DNA of 35,546 bases from Synergistaceae bacterium (GCA_031272145.1 JAISUL010000043.1:1-35546); one strand, 5' to 3'. Positions 20,655 through 29,582 are shown, numbered from the stretch's first letter. Numbers and translations are program-made. Notes: generated from the letters alone by a model not told the origin.

Positions 20655-22241
20655 ATGAAGAAGTTATACGCCGCCGTGTGGTTTCTCGCCCTGACCGCCC
20701 TCTCCGGCGCGGTTTTTGCGCCACAGGCCGAGGGGGCGGGGGCAGTAGTAAACCCCTTCTCCGACCTGCCGGCGGGACACTGGGCTTACGACGCCGTAAG
20801 CGGGCTGGCTGCGCGCGGGGTTTTATCCGGTTTTCCTGGCACTGGCCCGACGTACAAGGGAGGGCGTCCGGCGACGCGCTACGAGGTCGCATCAGCTCTG
20901 GCGCGCGCCCTAGCCCTGGTCGACCTCGAGAGCGCCTCCGTGGCCGACGTCGAGACGCTGAAGCGCCTGGTCGCCGAGTTCAGCGACGAGCTTGGCGCGC
21001 TCGGGGTGAAGGCCTCCCTGCTGGACAAGCGGGTCGCGGCAACAGAGGAGCGCCTCGACGGGTGGAAGATATTCGGGGAGATGCGCCTAGACGCCGAGAA
21101 GTGGAACGACGACGCCCCGAACAACGGGAACCAGATTTTCCTGAGCCGCGCCAGGTTGGAGCTCCAGAGGGAGTTCGACGGCATCCTCTTCTACGCTAGG
21201 CTGGAGGACGACGGCGACGGCAAGGAGTTCAACGTCTACTTCGACGAGTTCTACGCCGAGGTGCCGTTCTTTTACGACACGACCCTCACTGTCGGGCGCT
21301 TCGCCAAGAACATGGAGGAGGACTACCGCTTCGCGACGGGCGGAGCGTCAGACATGGCGGCCGAGGCGTGGTTCAGCGACAACACGGTCGACGGCATAGC
21401 CATAAGCAAGACGCTCGCCACAGGCGTGTTCGACCTCTACGCGGCCCGAGTAAGCGACTTTCCCTCCCCTTCTCCGAACGACAGCGAGGACGACCTGTCC
21501 GCGTGGGAGGTCTTTGTGTCCGCGAAGTTCCAGTTCTCCGAGCGCTTCGGACTAGATTTCGGCGCTCAGGGCGTCTTCGGCGACGACCGATCAGCTGTCG
21601 CGACGGACGTTGGGGAGTTCAAGACGAACCGAATCCTGACGCCATTCGTCGGAGTCCGGGTTGGCTTCGCCCCGGACATGACGTTCAAGGCTCTCTACTA
21701 TTATCAGAAGGGAAGCTTCGAGGCCGGGGAGGCCGGGGAAAACGGGGAGGCTTGGGAGGCTGGGGAGGCTGGGGAAAACGGCGACTACGACACGGAGGCC
21801 AGCGCGTACAACTTGATCGTCGACGTGCACCAGGACGCCCTGAAGTTCACGAGCCTCTGGCTGGAGTACAGCCGCGTGAACTCGGACTTCTACCTGGCAT
21901 GCGGGAACACCGCCCTCATGCCCGGCGGCCCGTGGGAGGTGGTGGACGGGGGCTTCATTGGCCGGCACATGGGCGAGCCGCGCGAGGACGTGGAGATAAA
22001 GCGCGCCGGCGCCTTGCAGACGTGGGGCGACCAGTGGAGCACGTGGCTCTACGCCGCCGAGCACACGTGGACGGACAGCGAGGGCAAGATGACGCAGCTG
22101 GGCGTCGGCGCGGAGTACATCTACACCCCGTCCGTGACCTTCGCCCTGAGCTATATCACCGTGGACTGGAACAGCAGGGCGGAGAGCAGCGGCCACGTCG
22201 ACGAGCACCGCCTCCAGTTCAGGACGGTCGTGACGTTCTAA
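20655..22241 (+). CDS. S-layer-homology-domain outer-membrane porin
   Basis: The 528-residue protein has a signal peptide (KKLYAAVWFLALTALSGAVFA). An SLH domain follows at about residues 33-88 (NPFSDLPAGHWAYDAVSGLA, GVLSGFPG, TRYEVASALARAL), then a coiled-coil spacer (VETLKRLVAEFSDELGALG) and a beta-barrel with alternating aromatic strands ending in FRTVVTF. The terminal Phe is the usual outer-membrane assembly signal. SLH porins tether the outer membrane to peptidoglycan in diderms such as Negativicutes, Deinococcus and Synergistota. An acidic loop with repeated GEAGENGE lies near residues 355-377. The ATG at 20655 is one base after the previous stop and has AAGGGG upstream, so it belongs to the feo operon. 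Confidence 0.87.
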   Translation: MKKLYAAVWFLALTALSGAVFAPQAEGAGAVVNPFSDLPAGHWAYDAVSGLAARGVLSGFPGTGPTYKGGRPATRYEVASALARALALVDLESASVADVETLKRLVAEFSDELGALGVKASLLDKRVAATEERLDGWKIFGEMRLDAEKWNDDAPNNGNQIFLSRARLELQREFDGILFYARLEDDGDGKEFNVYFDEFYAEVPFFYDTTLTVGRFAKNMEEDYRFATGGASDMAAEAWFSDNTVDGIAISKTLATGVFDLYAARVSDFPSPSPNDSEDDLSAWEVFVSAKFQFSERFGLDFGAQGVFGDDRSAVATDVGEFKTNRILTPFVGVRVGFAPDMTFKALYYYQKGSFEAGEAGENGEAWEAGEAGENGDYDTEASAYNLIVDVHQDALKFTSLWLEYSRVNSDFYLACGNTALMPGGPWEVVDGGFIGRHMGEPREDVEIKRAGALQTWGDQWSTWLYAAEHTWTDSEGKMTQLGVGAEYIYTPSVTFALSYITVDWNSRAESSGHVDEHRLQFRTVVTF

Positions 22242-22252
22242 GGGAGAGAGCG

Positions 22253-22294
22253 ATGGAAGTGCACCATATTCCTTTTTTCGGCGATACGGATTAG
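22253..22294 (+). CDS. Possible 13-residue leader peptide
   Basis: AGGGAGAG (22241-22248) is followed by an ATG and 13 codons (MEVHHIPFFGDTD) ending at TAG. It lies between the porin and the efflux adaptor and overlaps the inverted repeat at 22275. It may be a leader peptide controlling the efflux operon, or a chance frame. Confidence 0.25.
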   Translation: MEVHHIPFFGDTD

Positions 22295-22306
22295 AATAGC
22301 CGAAAA
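22275..22306. promoter_or_regulatory. Inverted repeat around a -10 box upstream of the efflux operon
   Basis: TTTTCGGC (22275-22282) and GCCGAAAA (22299-22306) form perfect 8-bp arms 16 bases apart and enclose TAGAAT (22292-22297). Such a layout fits a repressor operator over a promoter. It could instead be a weak terminator for the porin, although no T run of note follows. Confidence 0.4.
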
Positions 22307-22325
22307 TTTGCTTGCAAAGGCGGGT

Positions 22326-23528
22326 GTGTTTCTATTGATGAGGTTCTTATCGATATTCCTGTTTTTCCTTGCCGGTGCCGGCGCGTCTGAGGCGGCGGCA
22401 CCGGCTGCTCCGGCGGCGCCGTCTGTCGTGCTCTACTCGGTGGGCAGCGCCGACCTGGCGCTGGGGAGCTCGTACGTCGGGCGCGTCGAGGCGATTCAGT
22501 CCGTGTCCATGCTGCCTCAGGTGACGGGCACGATCGACAGGGTTGCGTTCAAGGAGGGTTCGATGGTTAAGGCCGGAGACCTCCTGTTCAAGATCGACGA
22601 CGAGCAGTACCGCGCGACGGTCGACGGCAGGAAGGCCGACCTCGCCAAGGCCGAGGCCGCCCAGAAGAACGCGGTGCGCTATTACGACCGTCTGAAGGCG
22701 GCTGACCGGCGCAGCGTCTCGGCGACGGACGTCGACTCGGCGGAGAACGACGTCCTTCAGGCAAAGGCCGGGGTGGCCCAGGCTCAGGCGGCTCTGAAGC
22801 TGGCTCAGATAGACCTAGACCACACCAGAATACCCGCCCCCATAACGGGGCGCATAGGCAAGGCCGCCATGACCAAGGGCAACTACGTCACCCCCGCCGG
22901 GGTGCCTCTGGCCGAGATAGTCCAGATGGACCCCATCCGCGTCGCCTTCGCCATGCCCGACAGGGACTACTCCAGCCATACGCCAGCCTCAGGCGACCTG
23001 CCTTATACGTCGAGCCTGACCCTCGCGGACGGGACTGCGTACCCGTTCAACGGCGAGAGGGACTTCGACGACAACGTGGTTGACTCCAAGACCGGCACTG
23101 TGACGGTGCGCCTACGCTTCCCGAACAGCGACGGGCTGCTGGTGCCGGGCGCGATGGTGCGCGTGGAGGTCAAGCCTGCCCCTCACGTCGGTCTGGTTAT
23201 ACCTCAGGAGGCCGTTGTGTCGAACTCGGACGGGGACATGGTGTACGTCGTCGACTCGGCGGACGTCGCCACGCCTAAGGGCGTCAAGCTCGGATTGGCG
23301 GTCGGGTCTATGGTAGAGGTTCTCTCAGGGCTCGCCGAGGGCGACAATATCGTGCACCAGGGGATACAGTCGGTCATACCCGGCTCGCCGGTCAGCCCCG
23401 TCACCATCAAGAAAGCGGCGAAGACCCCGGCCGAGCTCGCGATGGAGTCCGGCTACGACCTCAGCACCTCCAGCCCCGCCAGCCCAGACAGCAGCGGCGG
23501 CGGCGGCAGCAGCACCAATGCCAACTAG
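22326..23528 (+). CDS. RND efflux periplasmic adaptor (membrane fusion protein, AcrA/MexA type)
   Basis: It links the inner-membrane RND pump to an outer-membrane channel. It has a signal peptide (RFLSIFLFFLAGAGASEAAA) and a biotinyl-lipoyl half (VSMLPQVTGTIDRVAFKEGS). The helical hairpin contains ADLAKAEAAQKNAVRYYDRL, the second lipoyl half contains IDLDHTRIPAPITGRIG, and beta-barrel and membrane-proximal domains follow (VRVEVKPAPHVGLVIPQEAV). The C-terminus is a Ser/Gly-rich tail. A GTG at 22326 has AAAGG five bases away and is my choice; an ATG at 22338 is the alternative. There is no lipobox cysteine, so it is probably not a lipoprotein. The pump gene follows after 21 bases. Confidence 0.9.
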   Translation: MFLLMRFLSIFLFFLAGAGASEAAAPAAPAAPSVVLYSVGSADLALGSSYVGRVEAIQSVSMLPQVTGTIDRVAFKEGSMVKAGDLLFKIDDEQYRATVDGRKADLAKAEAAQKNAVRYYDRLKAADRRSVSATDVDSAENDVLQAKAGVAQAQAALKLAQIDLDHTRIPAPITGRIGKAAMTKGNYVTPAGVPLAEIVQMDPIRVAFAMPDRDYSSHTPASGDLPYTSSLTLADGTAYPFNGERDFDDNVVDSKTGTVTVRLRFPNSDGLLVPGAMVRVEVKPAPHVGLVIPQEAVVSNSDGDMVYVVDSADVATPKGVKLGLAVGSMVEVLSGLAEGDNIVHQGIQSVIPGSPVSPVTIKKAAKTPAELAMESGYDLSTSSPASPDSSGGGGSSTNAN

Positions 23529-23549
23529 AGCGGGTTAGGTTAAGTAGAT

Positions 23550-26500
23550 ATGTTCTCGAAATTTTTTATCGACCATCCGCGGTTTGCGACTGTCATTTCG
23601 TGCGTGCTGGTCATAGCGGGGCTCATGGCGGCTATGGACCTGCCGGTTGAGCAGTACCCCAACGTCGCGCCGCCGCAGGTCTCCGTGTCCGCGACTTATT
23701 CAGGCGCCGACGCCGCCACTCTGACCAACACCGTGGCCGCCCCCCTGGAGAACGCCATAAACGGCGTGGACGGGATGATCTACATGAACTCCACGTCGAG
23801 CAACTCCGGCAGCTACTCCCTCACAGTTACGTTCGAGGTCGGCACTGACCCAGACATGGCCCTGGTCAAGGTGCAGAACAGGGTTCAGCAGGCGATGTCG
23901 CTTCTGCCGGCGGCGGTCACTCAGAACGGCATAACTGTCAGGTCGAGCTTCGCGAGCAACCTCGGCTTCGTGGCCCTGATATCGCCCCATGGGACGAGGG
24001 ACTCCCTGTCCCTTCTGGACTACGCCAACAACAACGTGGCCACAGTGCTGAGCCGCGTGCCTGGGATGGGGGACGTGCAGGTCTTCGGTGCCAAGTACAG
24101 CATAAGGGTTTGGCTCGACCCCGCGCGCCTCGCGTCCCTCGGCCTGATTGCGACGGACGTGGCGAACGCCGTGTCCGACCAGAACCGCCAGGCCTCGCTC
24201 GGCTCGATAGGCGGCGCGCCAGCCGGCGATTTGAACACGCCGGTAGTCTACACCATGATAACGAAGGGACGCCTAGAAAGCGTCAAGGACTTCGAGAACA
24301 TCATCGTGGCGACCGACGTAGCCGGCACGAGCATAGTGAAGCTGCGGGACGTCGCGCGCATCGAGCTCGGCGCCGAGAGCTACAGCCTGGCCGCCAGCCT
24401 CGCCAACGCCCCCTCCGCCATGATGTCCCTGTCGATGAACTCCGGAGCCAACGCCCTCGACGTCATGGCCGCGACGAAGAAGGCCATAGACGAGCTCTCG
24501 CGGAGCCTGCCCGACGACATGCAGTTCATCATAGGCTACGACTCAACGGACTACGTCAAGGCGACGATACGCGAGATACTGTTCACTCTCGGCCTCACGT
24601 TCGTGCTGGTCGCGCTGGTGTGCTACCTCTTTTTGCAGAACTGGCGCGTGACACTGGTTCCGATCATCGCCATCCCTATCGCTCTGACCGCGACGTTTAT
24701 CGGGCTTGCGGTGCTCGGCTTCAGCATAAACATACTGACGCTTTTCGCACTGGTGCTGGTCATAGGCACGGTGGTTGACGACGCGATACTTGTGGTGGAG
24801 CGCGTTCTGTTCGTTATGGACAGGGACAAGTCGAACTCGGTCGACGCGACGGTTCAGGCGATGCAGGACATAACCGGCCCGATGTGCGCCACCACCCTGA
24901 TATTCTTGGCCATCTTCGTGCCGGTGGCTTTCATGGGCGGCATAACAGGCGAGATATACCGGCAGTTCGCCGTCACCATCGCGGTTTCGGTCATGTTCTC
25001 GCTCGTCGTGGCTCTGACGATGTCCCCCGCTATGTGCGCCAACCTCCTGAGCGACATCAAGCCCAAGACTCGCGGCCCTCTGGCATGGTTCAACGCCGCC
25101 GTTAAGTCGAGCACCAAGGGATACGTGAAGTGGGCCATATGGATAGCGCGCCGCACCGTCGTGGTGTGCCTGCTCTTCGCGGTCGTGGTCGCCATCTCGC
25201 TGGCCATATTCAAGGTCACCCCGACGGCCTTCGTCCCCGACGAGGACCAGGGGGTTGTGATGACCTCGGTGCAGCTGCCGGAGGGTGCGTCTCAGACCAG
25301 GACGAGCCCCGTTATGACGCACTTCATCGCCGAGTCCACCAAGGTGCCTGGCGTGGCCTACTACGCCGCGGGAATCATGGGCCACAGCATACTTATGGGC
25401 GACAGAGGCGAGAACGTCGGCTCCACGATAATGCCGCTGACGAACTGGTCGAAGCGCGACGCCCCGTCGCTTCGTCAGGACGCGATAGCGAACCAGATAC
25501 GCGCCATCGCCGCGCAGATCCCCGAGGCCAGCATAAACGTGTTCACCCCTCCGGCCATAATGGGAATAGGAATGTCGAGCGGCCTCGACCTGAGGCTTCA
25601 GGCGCGGGCCGACACAGACCCATTCAAGCTGGCGTCCATCATGAACGACTTCATAGCCAAGCTGAACCAGTCGCCGGAGTTCCTGTACTCCTTCAGCAGC
25701 TACACGGCGAACACGCCCCACCTCTTCCTCGACATAGACAGGGACAAGGCCGAGGCCATCGGCACGTCCGTGTCGGACGTGTTCGGGGTTCTGCAGACGT
25801 ACTTCGGCACGACGTACGTGAACGACATAAACATCGGCAACCAGACGAACAAGGTCATACTCCAGGCCGACTGGCCGTACAGGAACACGGAGGACAGCAT
25901 CGGGCAGGTCTACGTCAACGGCACAGACGGAGCCCAGATACCGCTCCGAAGCCTCATGACGCTGCGCAAGATCATGGCGCCGCGCACGATAGCGAGGTAC
26001 AACCTGTACCCGACCGCCGCGATAACCATATTTATGAAGCCGGGCTACTCGACGGGACAAGGGATAGCGAGGGTGGACCAGCTGGCCGCCGACCTGCCTG
26101 AGGGCTACGACTACGAGTGGTCTGGCCTGACGTACCAGGAGCAGAGCGAGGGGGGCCAGACCAACCTCATCCTGATAGTGGCGGTGATCTTCGGCTACCT
26201 GTTCTTGGTCGCCCAGTACGAGAGCTGGACTGTGCCTATGGCGGTCATTCTGTCGCTTCCCGTCGCGCTGCTGGGGGCTCTGATCGGCATATTCGTCATG
26301 GGCATAAGCCTCAGCATCTACGCCCAGCTCGGCATCCTGCTCCTGGTCGGCCTGGCCGCGAAGAACGCCATTCTAATAGTAGAGTTCGCGAAGGAGCAGC
26401 ACGAAGTCCACGGCCTGCCGATAATAGACGCGGCAGCCGAGGCCGGCATGGAGCGCTTCCGCTCCGTCATCATGACGTCGTTCACCTGCGTGTTCGGCGT

Positions 26501-26687
26501 GCTCCCCATGCTTGTGGCGCGCGGCGCCGGCGCGGTGAGCAGGCTCCACGTGGGCACCACGATGTTCTTCGGCATGAGCATAGCGACCCTGTTCGGGATA
26601 TTTATAATCCCCGGCATGTACGTCGTCCTGCAGAGCAACAGGGAGCGGATAAAGGCGGCCATCGCGAAGCTAATGAGCGGCAAATAG
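23550..26687 (+). CDS. RND multidrug efflux pump (HAE1 family, AcrB/MexB type)
   Basis: This is a proton-driven inner-membrane exporter, 1045 residues long. It has the canonical opening (FFIDHPRFATVISCVLVIAG, PVEQYPNVAPPQV). The proton-relay DD pair lies in TM4 (IGTVVDDAILVVERV, about residue 410). The porter domains are followed by a C-terminal membrane half with GLAAKNAILIVEFAKEQ and the large periplasmic loops with EGASQTRT. The HAE1 rather than CusA subfamily is suggested by the NVAPPQVSVSATY region. No outer-membrane factor (TolC/OprM) is encoded next to it. It ends 4 bases before the stop of the convergent kdsD-type gene, with no terminator between. Confidence 0.94.
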   Translation: MFSKFFIDHPRFATVISCVLVIAGLMAAMDLPVEQYPNVAPPQVSVSATYSGADAATLTNTVAAPLENAINGVDGMIYMNSTSSNSGSYSLTVTFEVGTDPDMALVKVQNRVQQAMSLLPAAVTQNGITVRSSFASNLGFVALISPHGTRDSLSLLDYANNNVATVLSRVPGMGDVQVFGAKYSIRVWLDPARLASLGLIATDVANAVSDQNRQASLGSIGGAPAGDLNTPVVYTMITKGRLESVKDFENIIVATDVAGTSIVKLRDVARIELGAESYSLAASLANAPSAMMSLSMNSGANALDVMAATKKAIDELSRSLPDDMQFIIGYDSTDYVKATIREILFTLGLTFVLVALVCYLFLQNWRVTLVPIIAIPIALTATFIGLAVLGFSINILTLFALVLVIGTVVDDAILVVERVLFVMDRDKSNSVDATVQAMQDITGPMCATTLIFLAIFVPVAFMGGITGEIYRQFAVTIAVSVMFSLVVALTMSPAMCANLLSDIKPKTRGPLAWFNAAVKSSTKGYVKWAIWIARRTVVVCLLFAVVVAISLAIFKVTPTAFVPDEDQGVVMTSVQLPEGASQTRTSPVMTHFIAESTKVPGVAYYAAGIMGHSILMGDRGENVGSTIMPLTNWSKRDAPSLRQDAIANQIRAIAAQIPEASINVFTPPAIMGIGMSSGLDLRLQARADTDPFKLASIMNDFIAKLNQSPEFLYSFSSYTANTPHLFLDIDRDKAEAIGTSVSDVFGVLQTYFGTTYVNDINIGNQTNKVILQADWPYRNTEDSIGQVYVNGTDGAQIPLRSLMTLRKIMAPRTIARYNLYPTAAITIFMKPGYSTGQGIARVDQLAADLPEGYDYEWSGLTYQEQSEGGQTNLILIVAVIFGYLFLVAQYESWTVPMAVILSLPVALLGALIGIFVMGISLSIYAQLGILLLVGLAAKNAILIVEFAKEQHEVHGLPIIDAAAEAGMERFRSVIMTSFTCVFGVLPMLVARGAGAVSRLHVGTTMFFGMSIATLFGIFIIPGMYVVLQSNRERIKAAIAKLMSGK

Positions 26688-26691
26688 AGCG

Positions 26692-27675
26692 TTAAACTAT
26701 CCCGTATCTCATCAGGTCGTGCACGTGCAGCATCCCGACGGGCTTCTGACCGTGCACGGCTATTACTACGCTTATCTCGCGCTCCTCCATCAGCATGGCC
26801 GCGTCCGCCGCCAGGCCGCCGGCCTCGATCGTCACCGCGTTTCGCGTCATGCAGTCCCCTATCCTCATGTTCAGCGCCTCGACCCCGTGCCTCTCCATGA
26901 GCCGCCGCAGGTCTCCGTCCGTAAATATCCCGGCCAGAGCTCCGTCCTCGTCCACGACGCATGTGGCCCCGTACTTTTTCTCCGTTATCTCGAACAGGGC
27001 GTCCCTCACGGAGACGTCAAGGGAGACCTTCGGCAGGCGCTCCCCGCCGGGCTCGCACAGGTCGGATACACGGGTGAGCAGGCGGCGCCCAAGGGTTCCG
27101 CCCGGGTGCAGGGCGGCGAAGTCCTTCCCCCCGAAGCCCCGGAGCCGAGCCGCGGCCACAGCCAGAGCGTCGCCCATGGCCATCTGAACGGCGGTGCTGC
27201 TGGTCGGGGCCAGGCCTAGCGGGTCTGCCTCTGACCTCACGCCCGAGTCGATGACTACGTCTGCCCTCCGCGCGAGCTCCGAGTCCGTCCCACCGGTGAT
27301 CGCTATGACTGAGGCCCCGATCCTCCTGAACCAGGCGAGGGGGGGCAGGAGCTCCGGCGTTGCGCCGCTGTTGCTGACGAAGAGCCCGACGTCCCCCCTG
27401 AGTACCATGCCGAGGTCTCCGTGCGACGCCTCCGCCGCGTGCAGGAAGAAGGACGGAGTGCCGAGGGACGCCAGAGTGGAGGAGACCTTGCGCCCGACGT
27501 GCCCCGACTTCCCAAGCCCTGTCACGACGACTCTGCCCTTGCATGAGGCCATGACCCGTGCCGCGTTGGCGAAGTTTTCCCCAAGCCTCCCAGCCGCCTC
27601 CGCCAAGGCCTCGGCCTCGCCCGCGGCGACCATGCGCCCGAGGGAGACAAGCTCCGATTCGGTCAGCGGCAGCAT
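26692..27675 (-). CDS. kdsD: D-arabinose-5-phosphate isomerase (KdsD/KpsF/GutQ family)
   Basis: It converts ribulose-5-phosphate to arabinose-5-phosphate, the first step of KDO synthesis. The SIS domain (residues 35-180) has GLGKSGHVGRKVSSTLAS, EASHGDLGM, SNSGATPEL and GGTDSELA. The LHPGGTLGRRLL segment then leads into two CBS domains (residues about 205-327). The length of 327 matches the family. The ATG at 27675 lies inside the end of kdsA (13-base overlap) with AGGTGGGG as ribosome site, so the two are translated together. The combination supplies both substrates and product for KDO. Confidence 0.92.
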   Translation of the reverse strand: MLPLTESELVSLGRMVAAGEAEALAEAAGRLGENFANAARVMASCKGRVVVTGLGKSGHVGRKVSSTLASLGTPSFFLHAAEASHGDLGMVLRGDVGLFVSNSGATPELLPPLAWFRRIGASVIAITGGTDSELARRADVVIDSGVRSEADPLGLAPTSSTAVQMAMGDALAVAAARLRGFGGKDFAALHPGGTLGRRLLTRVSDLCEPGGERLPKVSLDVSVRDALFEITEKKYGATCVVDEDGALAGIFTDGDLRRLMERHGVEALNMRIGDCMTRNAVTIEAGGLAADAAMLMEEREISVVIAVHGQKPVGMLHVHDLMRYGIV

Positions 27676-28502
27676 TCAATACCCCACCTAACTCTGTGCA
27701 TCGCCAGAACCTGGTCTATAAATGCGCCCATCTCGCCGAGGGGTATCATGTTCGGGCCGTCGCTCTTGGCGTTCTTCGGGTCCGGGTGGGTCTCGACGAA
27801 GAGGGCGTCTATGCCGACGGCGGCGGCGGCTCGGGCAAGGGGCAGTGCCATCTCCCGGTCGCCCCCGCTTGCGTCCCCCATGCCACCAGGCCTCTGGACG
27901 CTGTGAGTCGCGTCGAACACCACAGGGAAGCCCAGCCCTCGCATGACCACGAGCGAAGTCATGTCCACGACGAGCCTGTGGTACCCCATGACCGTCCCGC
28001 GCTCGCACAGCATCACTCGCCCGTTGCCGGACTCCTCGCACTTGGCCGCGGCGTTTCTCATGTCCTCCGGCGCGAGGAACTGGGCCTTCTTTATGTTCAC
28101 GATCCGCCCGGTCCTGGCCGCCGCGGCGAGCAGGTCGGTCTGGCGGCAGAGGAACGCCGGTATCTGTATCACGTCCGCGACGCGCCCAGCCGGCTCGGCC
28201 TGATGGGGCTCGTGCACGTCCGTCAGGATTGGCACCCCGGCCCTTTCCTTTATGTCCGCCAGCATGGCGAGGCCCATCTCCAAGCCAGGCCCGCGCCACG
28301 AGTTTATCGACGTGCGGTTGGCCTTGTCGAACGACGCCTTGAAGACGTAGTTCACCCCCCGCGCCAGGCATACCTCCCTCATGGCGAGGGCAACCTCCAT
28401 GCCGAGCGGCTCGCTTTCGAGGGAGCATGGCCCCGCGATGAGCGTGAGCCCCTGCGCGCCGTCGACGACGAAGTCCCCGATTCTATATTTTTCTGCGTTC
28501 AC
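27663..28502 (-). CDS. kdsA: 3-deoxy-8-phosphooctulonate synthase (KDO-8-phosphate synthase)
   Basis: It condenses arabinose-5-phosphate with PEP in the KDO pathway. Motifs are IAGPCSLES, FKASFDKANRTSINSWRGPG, TDVHEPHQ, IPAFLCRQTDL, ERGTVMGYHRL and FDATHSVQRPGG. It has 279 residues. The start is a GTG at 28502 with AAAGGAG about 8 bases upstream. The DNC/N form at the metal site was not resolved by eye, so I cannot say whether it is metal-dependent. The gene is divergent from the unknown gene at 28614. Confidence 0.95.
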   Translation of the reverse strand: MNAEKYRIGDFVVDGAQGLTLIAGPCSLESEPLGMEVALAMREVCLARGVNYVFKASFDKANRTSINSWRGPGLEMGLAMLADIKERAGVPILTDVHEPHQAEPAGRVADVIQIPAFLCRQTDLLAAAARTGRIVNIKKAQFLAPEDMRNAAAKCEESGNGRVMLCERGTVMGYHRLVVDMTSLVVMRGLGFPVVFDATHSVQRPGGMGDASGGDREMALPLARAAAAVGIDALFVETHPDPKNAKSDGPNMIPLGEMGAFIDQVLAMHRVRWGIECCR

Positions 28503-28542
28503 GTTCAGCTCTCCTTTAATAAGTGGCGCTCAGATGCTCACC

Positions 28543-28548
28543 ATTATA
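28543..28548 (-). promoter_or_regulatory. -10 box of the kdsA operon
   Basis: TATAAT on the minus strand, 41 bases upstream of the GTG start. No strong -35 hexamer was found. Confidence 0.45.
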
Positions 28549-28553
28549 TATTC

Positions 28554-28562
28554 TGTTATACT
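28554..28562 (+). promoter_or_regulatory. Extended -10 promoter of the 28614-32309 genes
   Basis: TGTTATACT is an extended -10 (TGn + TATACT). Transcription would start near 28569, about 45 bases before the ATG. It lies 6 bases from the divergent kdsA -10 box. An imperfect GGCAG/CTGCC hairpin follows at 28567-28579. Confidence 0.5.
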
Positions 28563-28613
28563 ATGCGGCAGGTGCTGCCGAAGTATAAGCGGCGACGAGG
28601 GAGGCGGGCTTGC

Positions 28614-29549
28614 ATGGATGATGAACGTCTTGCTGAGGGCGCGGAGCCGTCGCTGGATTCCGAGGGCGCGGAGCCGAAGTACGACTACGGCGTTTTGAAG
28701 GGCTATTTCTACACGCCTCGGCGCGGGGACGTGTACGGAGCGTTTTACTTTCTGTTCGACGGGACGAACGGCGAGGTGCTGGACAAGGTCTTCTGGACGA
28801 CGCGCACGCCGTCTGGGCCGCCGATAAACGTGTCGATGGGCTGGCGGGAGCTCGGCAAGTACATCCCCCTGATGGGGACGTACGACAAGAGCTTCACCGA
28901 GAAGCTGGGCACGGTGGTGCACGAGGTGCTGAGCTCCGCCGCCTGCGTCAGCCTCATGCGCCCCATAGGGGCCGAGGAGTTCCTCGCCGGCCTGAGGGAG
29001 GAGCTCAAGACCGCGTTTGAGCGCAGCACGCATTATTTTATGGACCTTGAGATGGCGATGGAGCTGGTCTCCAACAACGACGTCGCGGCGGCAGGCCTGC
29101 TTAACACGGAGGCGAACGCGCCTAAGCAGGAGGCGGAGGACGTCCGGTCGTTCAAGGGGACGTTCGTGACCTGCCTGCCCATAATCGACCCGACGCGCGG
29201 CAAGGCCATATCCGACCTCATGCCAGGCGACAGGGTGTTCGTTAAGCTTCAGGGCGAGATAGGGGAGATAGTCCAGAAGTACCTTGCCGCCCGGGGCGAG
29301 GGGCTGGAGTTCCCCGTGGAGTCCGTGGAGAAGCGCGAACAGGGCACTTTCTGCGTGATATTCAAGATAAGCGACGAGATTCGCGGCGTCATGACGTCCA
29401 CGAAGGACATCCGCCTGAGCATGGCCTCGGTCGAGCCGAAGCGCCGCATCAACATCAAGGTGGGCTTTGACGACGTGGTGTTCTTCGGTGCCATAGGCGT
29501 GGCTGCCCTGGCCATAGTGCTGGTGATCAGGCTGTTTTTGCTGTCGTGA
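28614..29549 (+). CDS. Unknown protein with a single C-terminal membrane helix
   Basis: I do not recognise this 311-residue protein. The first 25 residues are acidic and low in complexity (DDERLAEGAEPSLDSEGAEP). The middle has a soluble part with KGYFYTPRRGDVYGAFYFLF and TYDKSFTEKLGTVVHEVL. A later mixed alpha/beta part (SDLMPGDRVFVKLQG, VESVEKREQGTFCVIFKISD) could be a small barrel. The C-terminus is one hydrophobic helix (VVFFGAIGVAALAIVLVIRL), so it is likely tail-anchored with the bulk in the cytosol. No cysteine or metal motif stands out. GGGAGG precedes the ATG at 28614. The next gene begins 33 bases downstream. Confidence 0.75.
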   Translation: MDDERLAEGAEPSLDSEGAEPKYDYGVLKGYFYTPRRGDVYGAFYFLFDGTNGEVLDKVFWTTRTPSGPPINVSMGWRELGKYIPLMGTYDKSFTEKLGTVVHEVLSSAACVSLMRPIGAEEFLAGLREELKTAFERSTHYFMDLEMAMELVSNNDVAAAGLLNTEANAPKQEAEDVRSFKGTFVTCLPIIDPTRGKAISDLMPGDRVFVKLQGEIGEIVQKYLAARGEGLEFPVESVEKREQGTFCVIFKISDEIRGVMTSTKDIRLSMASVEPKRRINIKVGFDDVVFFGAIGVAALAIVLVIRLFLLS

Positions 29550-29582
29550 ACTCTTCAATCTTAATTTAACGAGGTTGATATT

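Noticed and set aside
27558-28613. Plus-strand extension joined to the unknown protein at 28614
   Set aside because: It is antisense to kdsA and the isomerase; the ATG at 28614 has a good ribosome site and a promoter just upstream.
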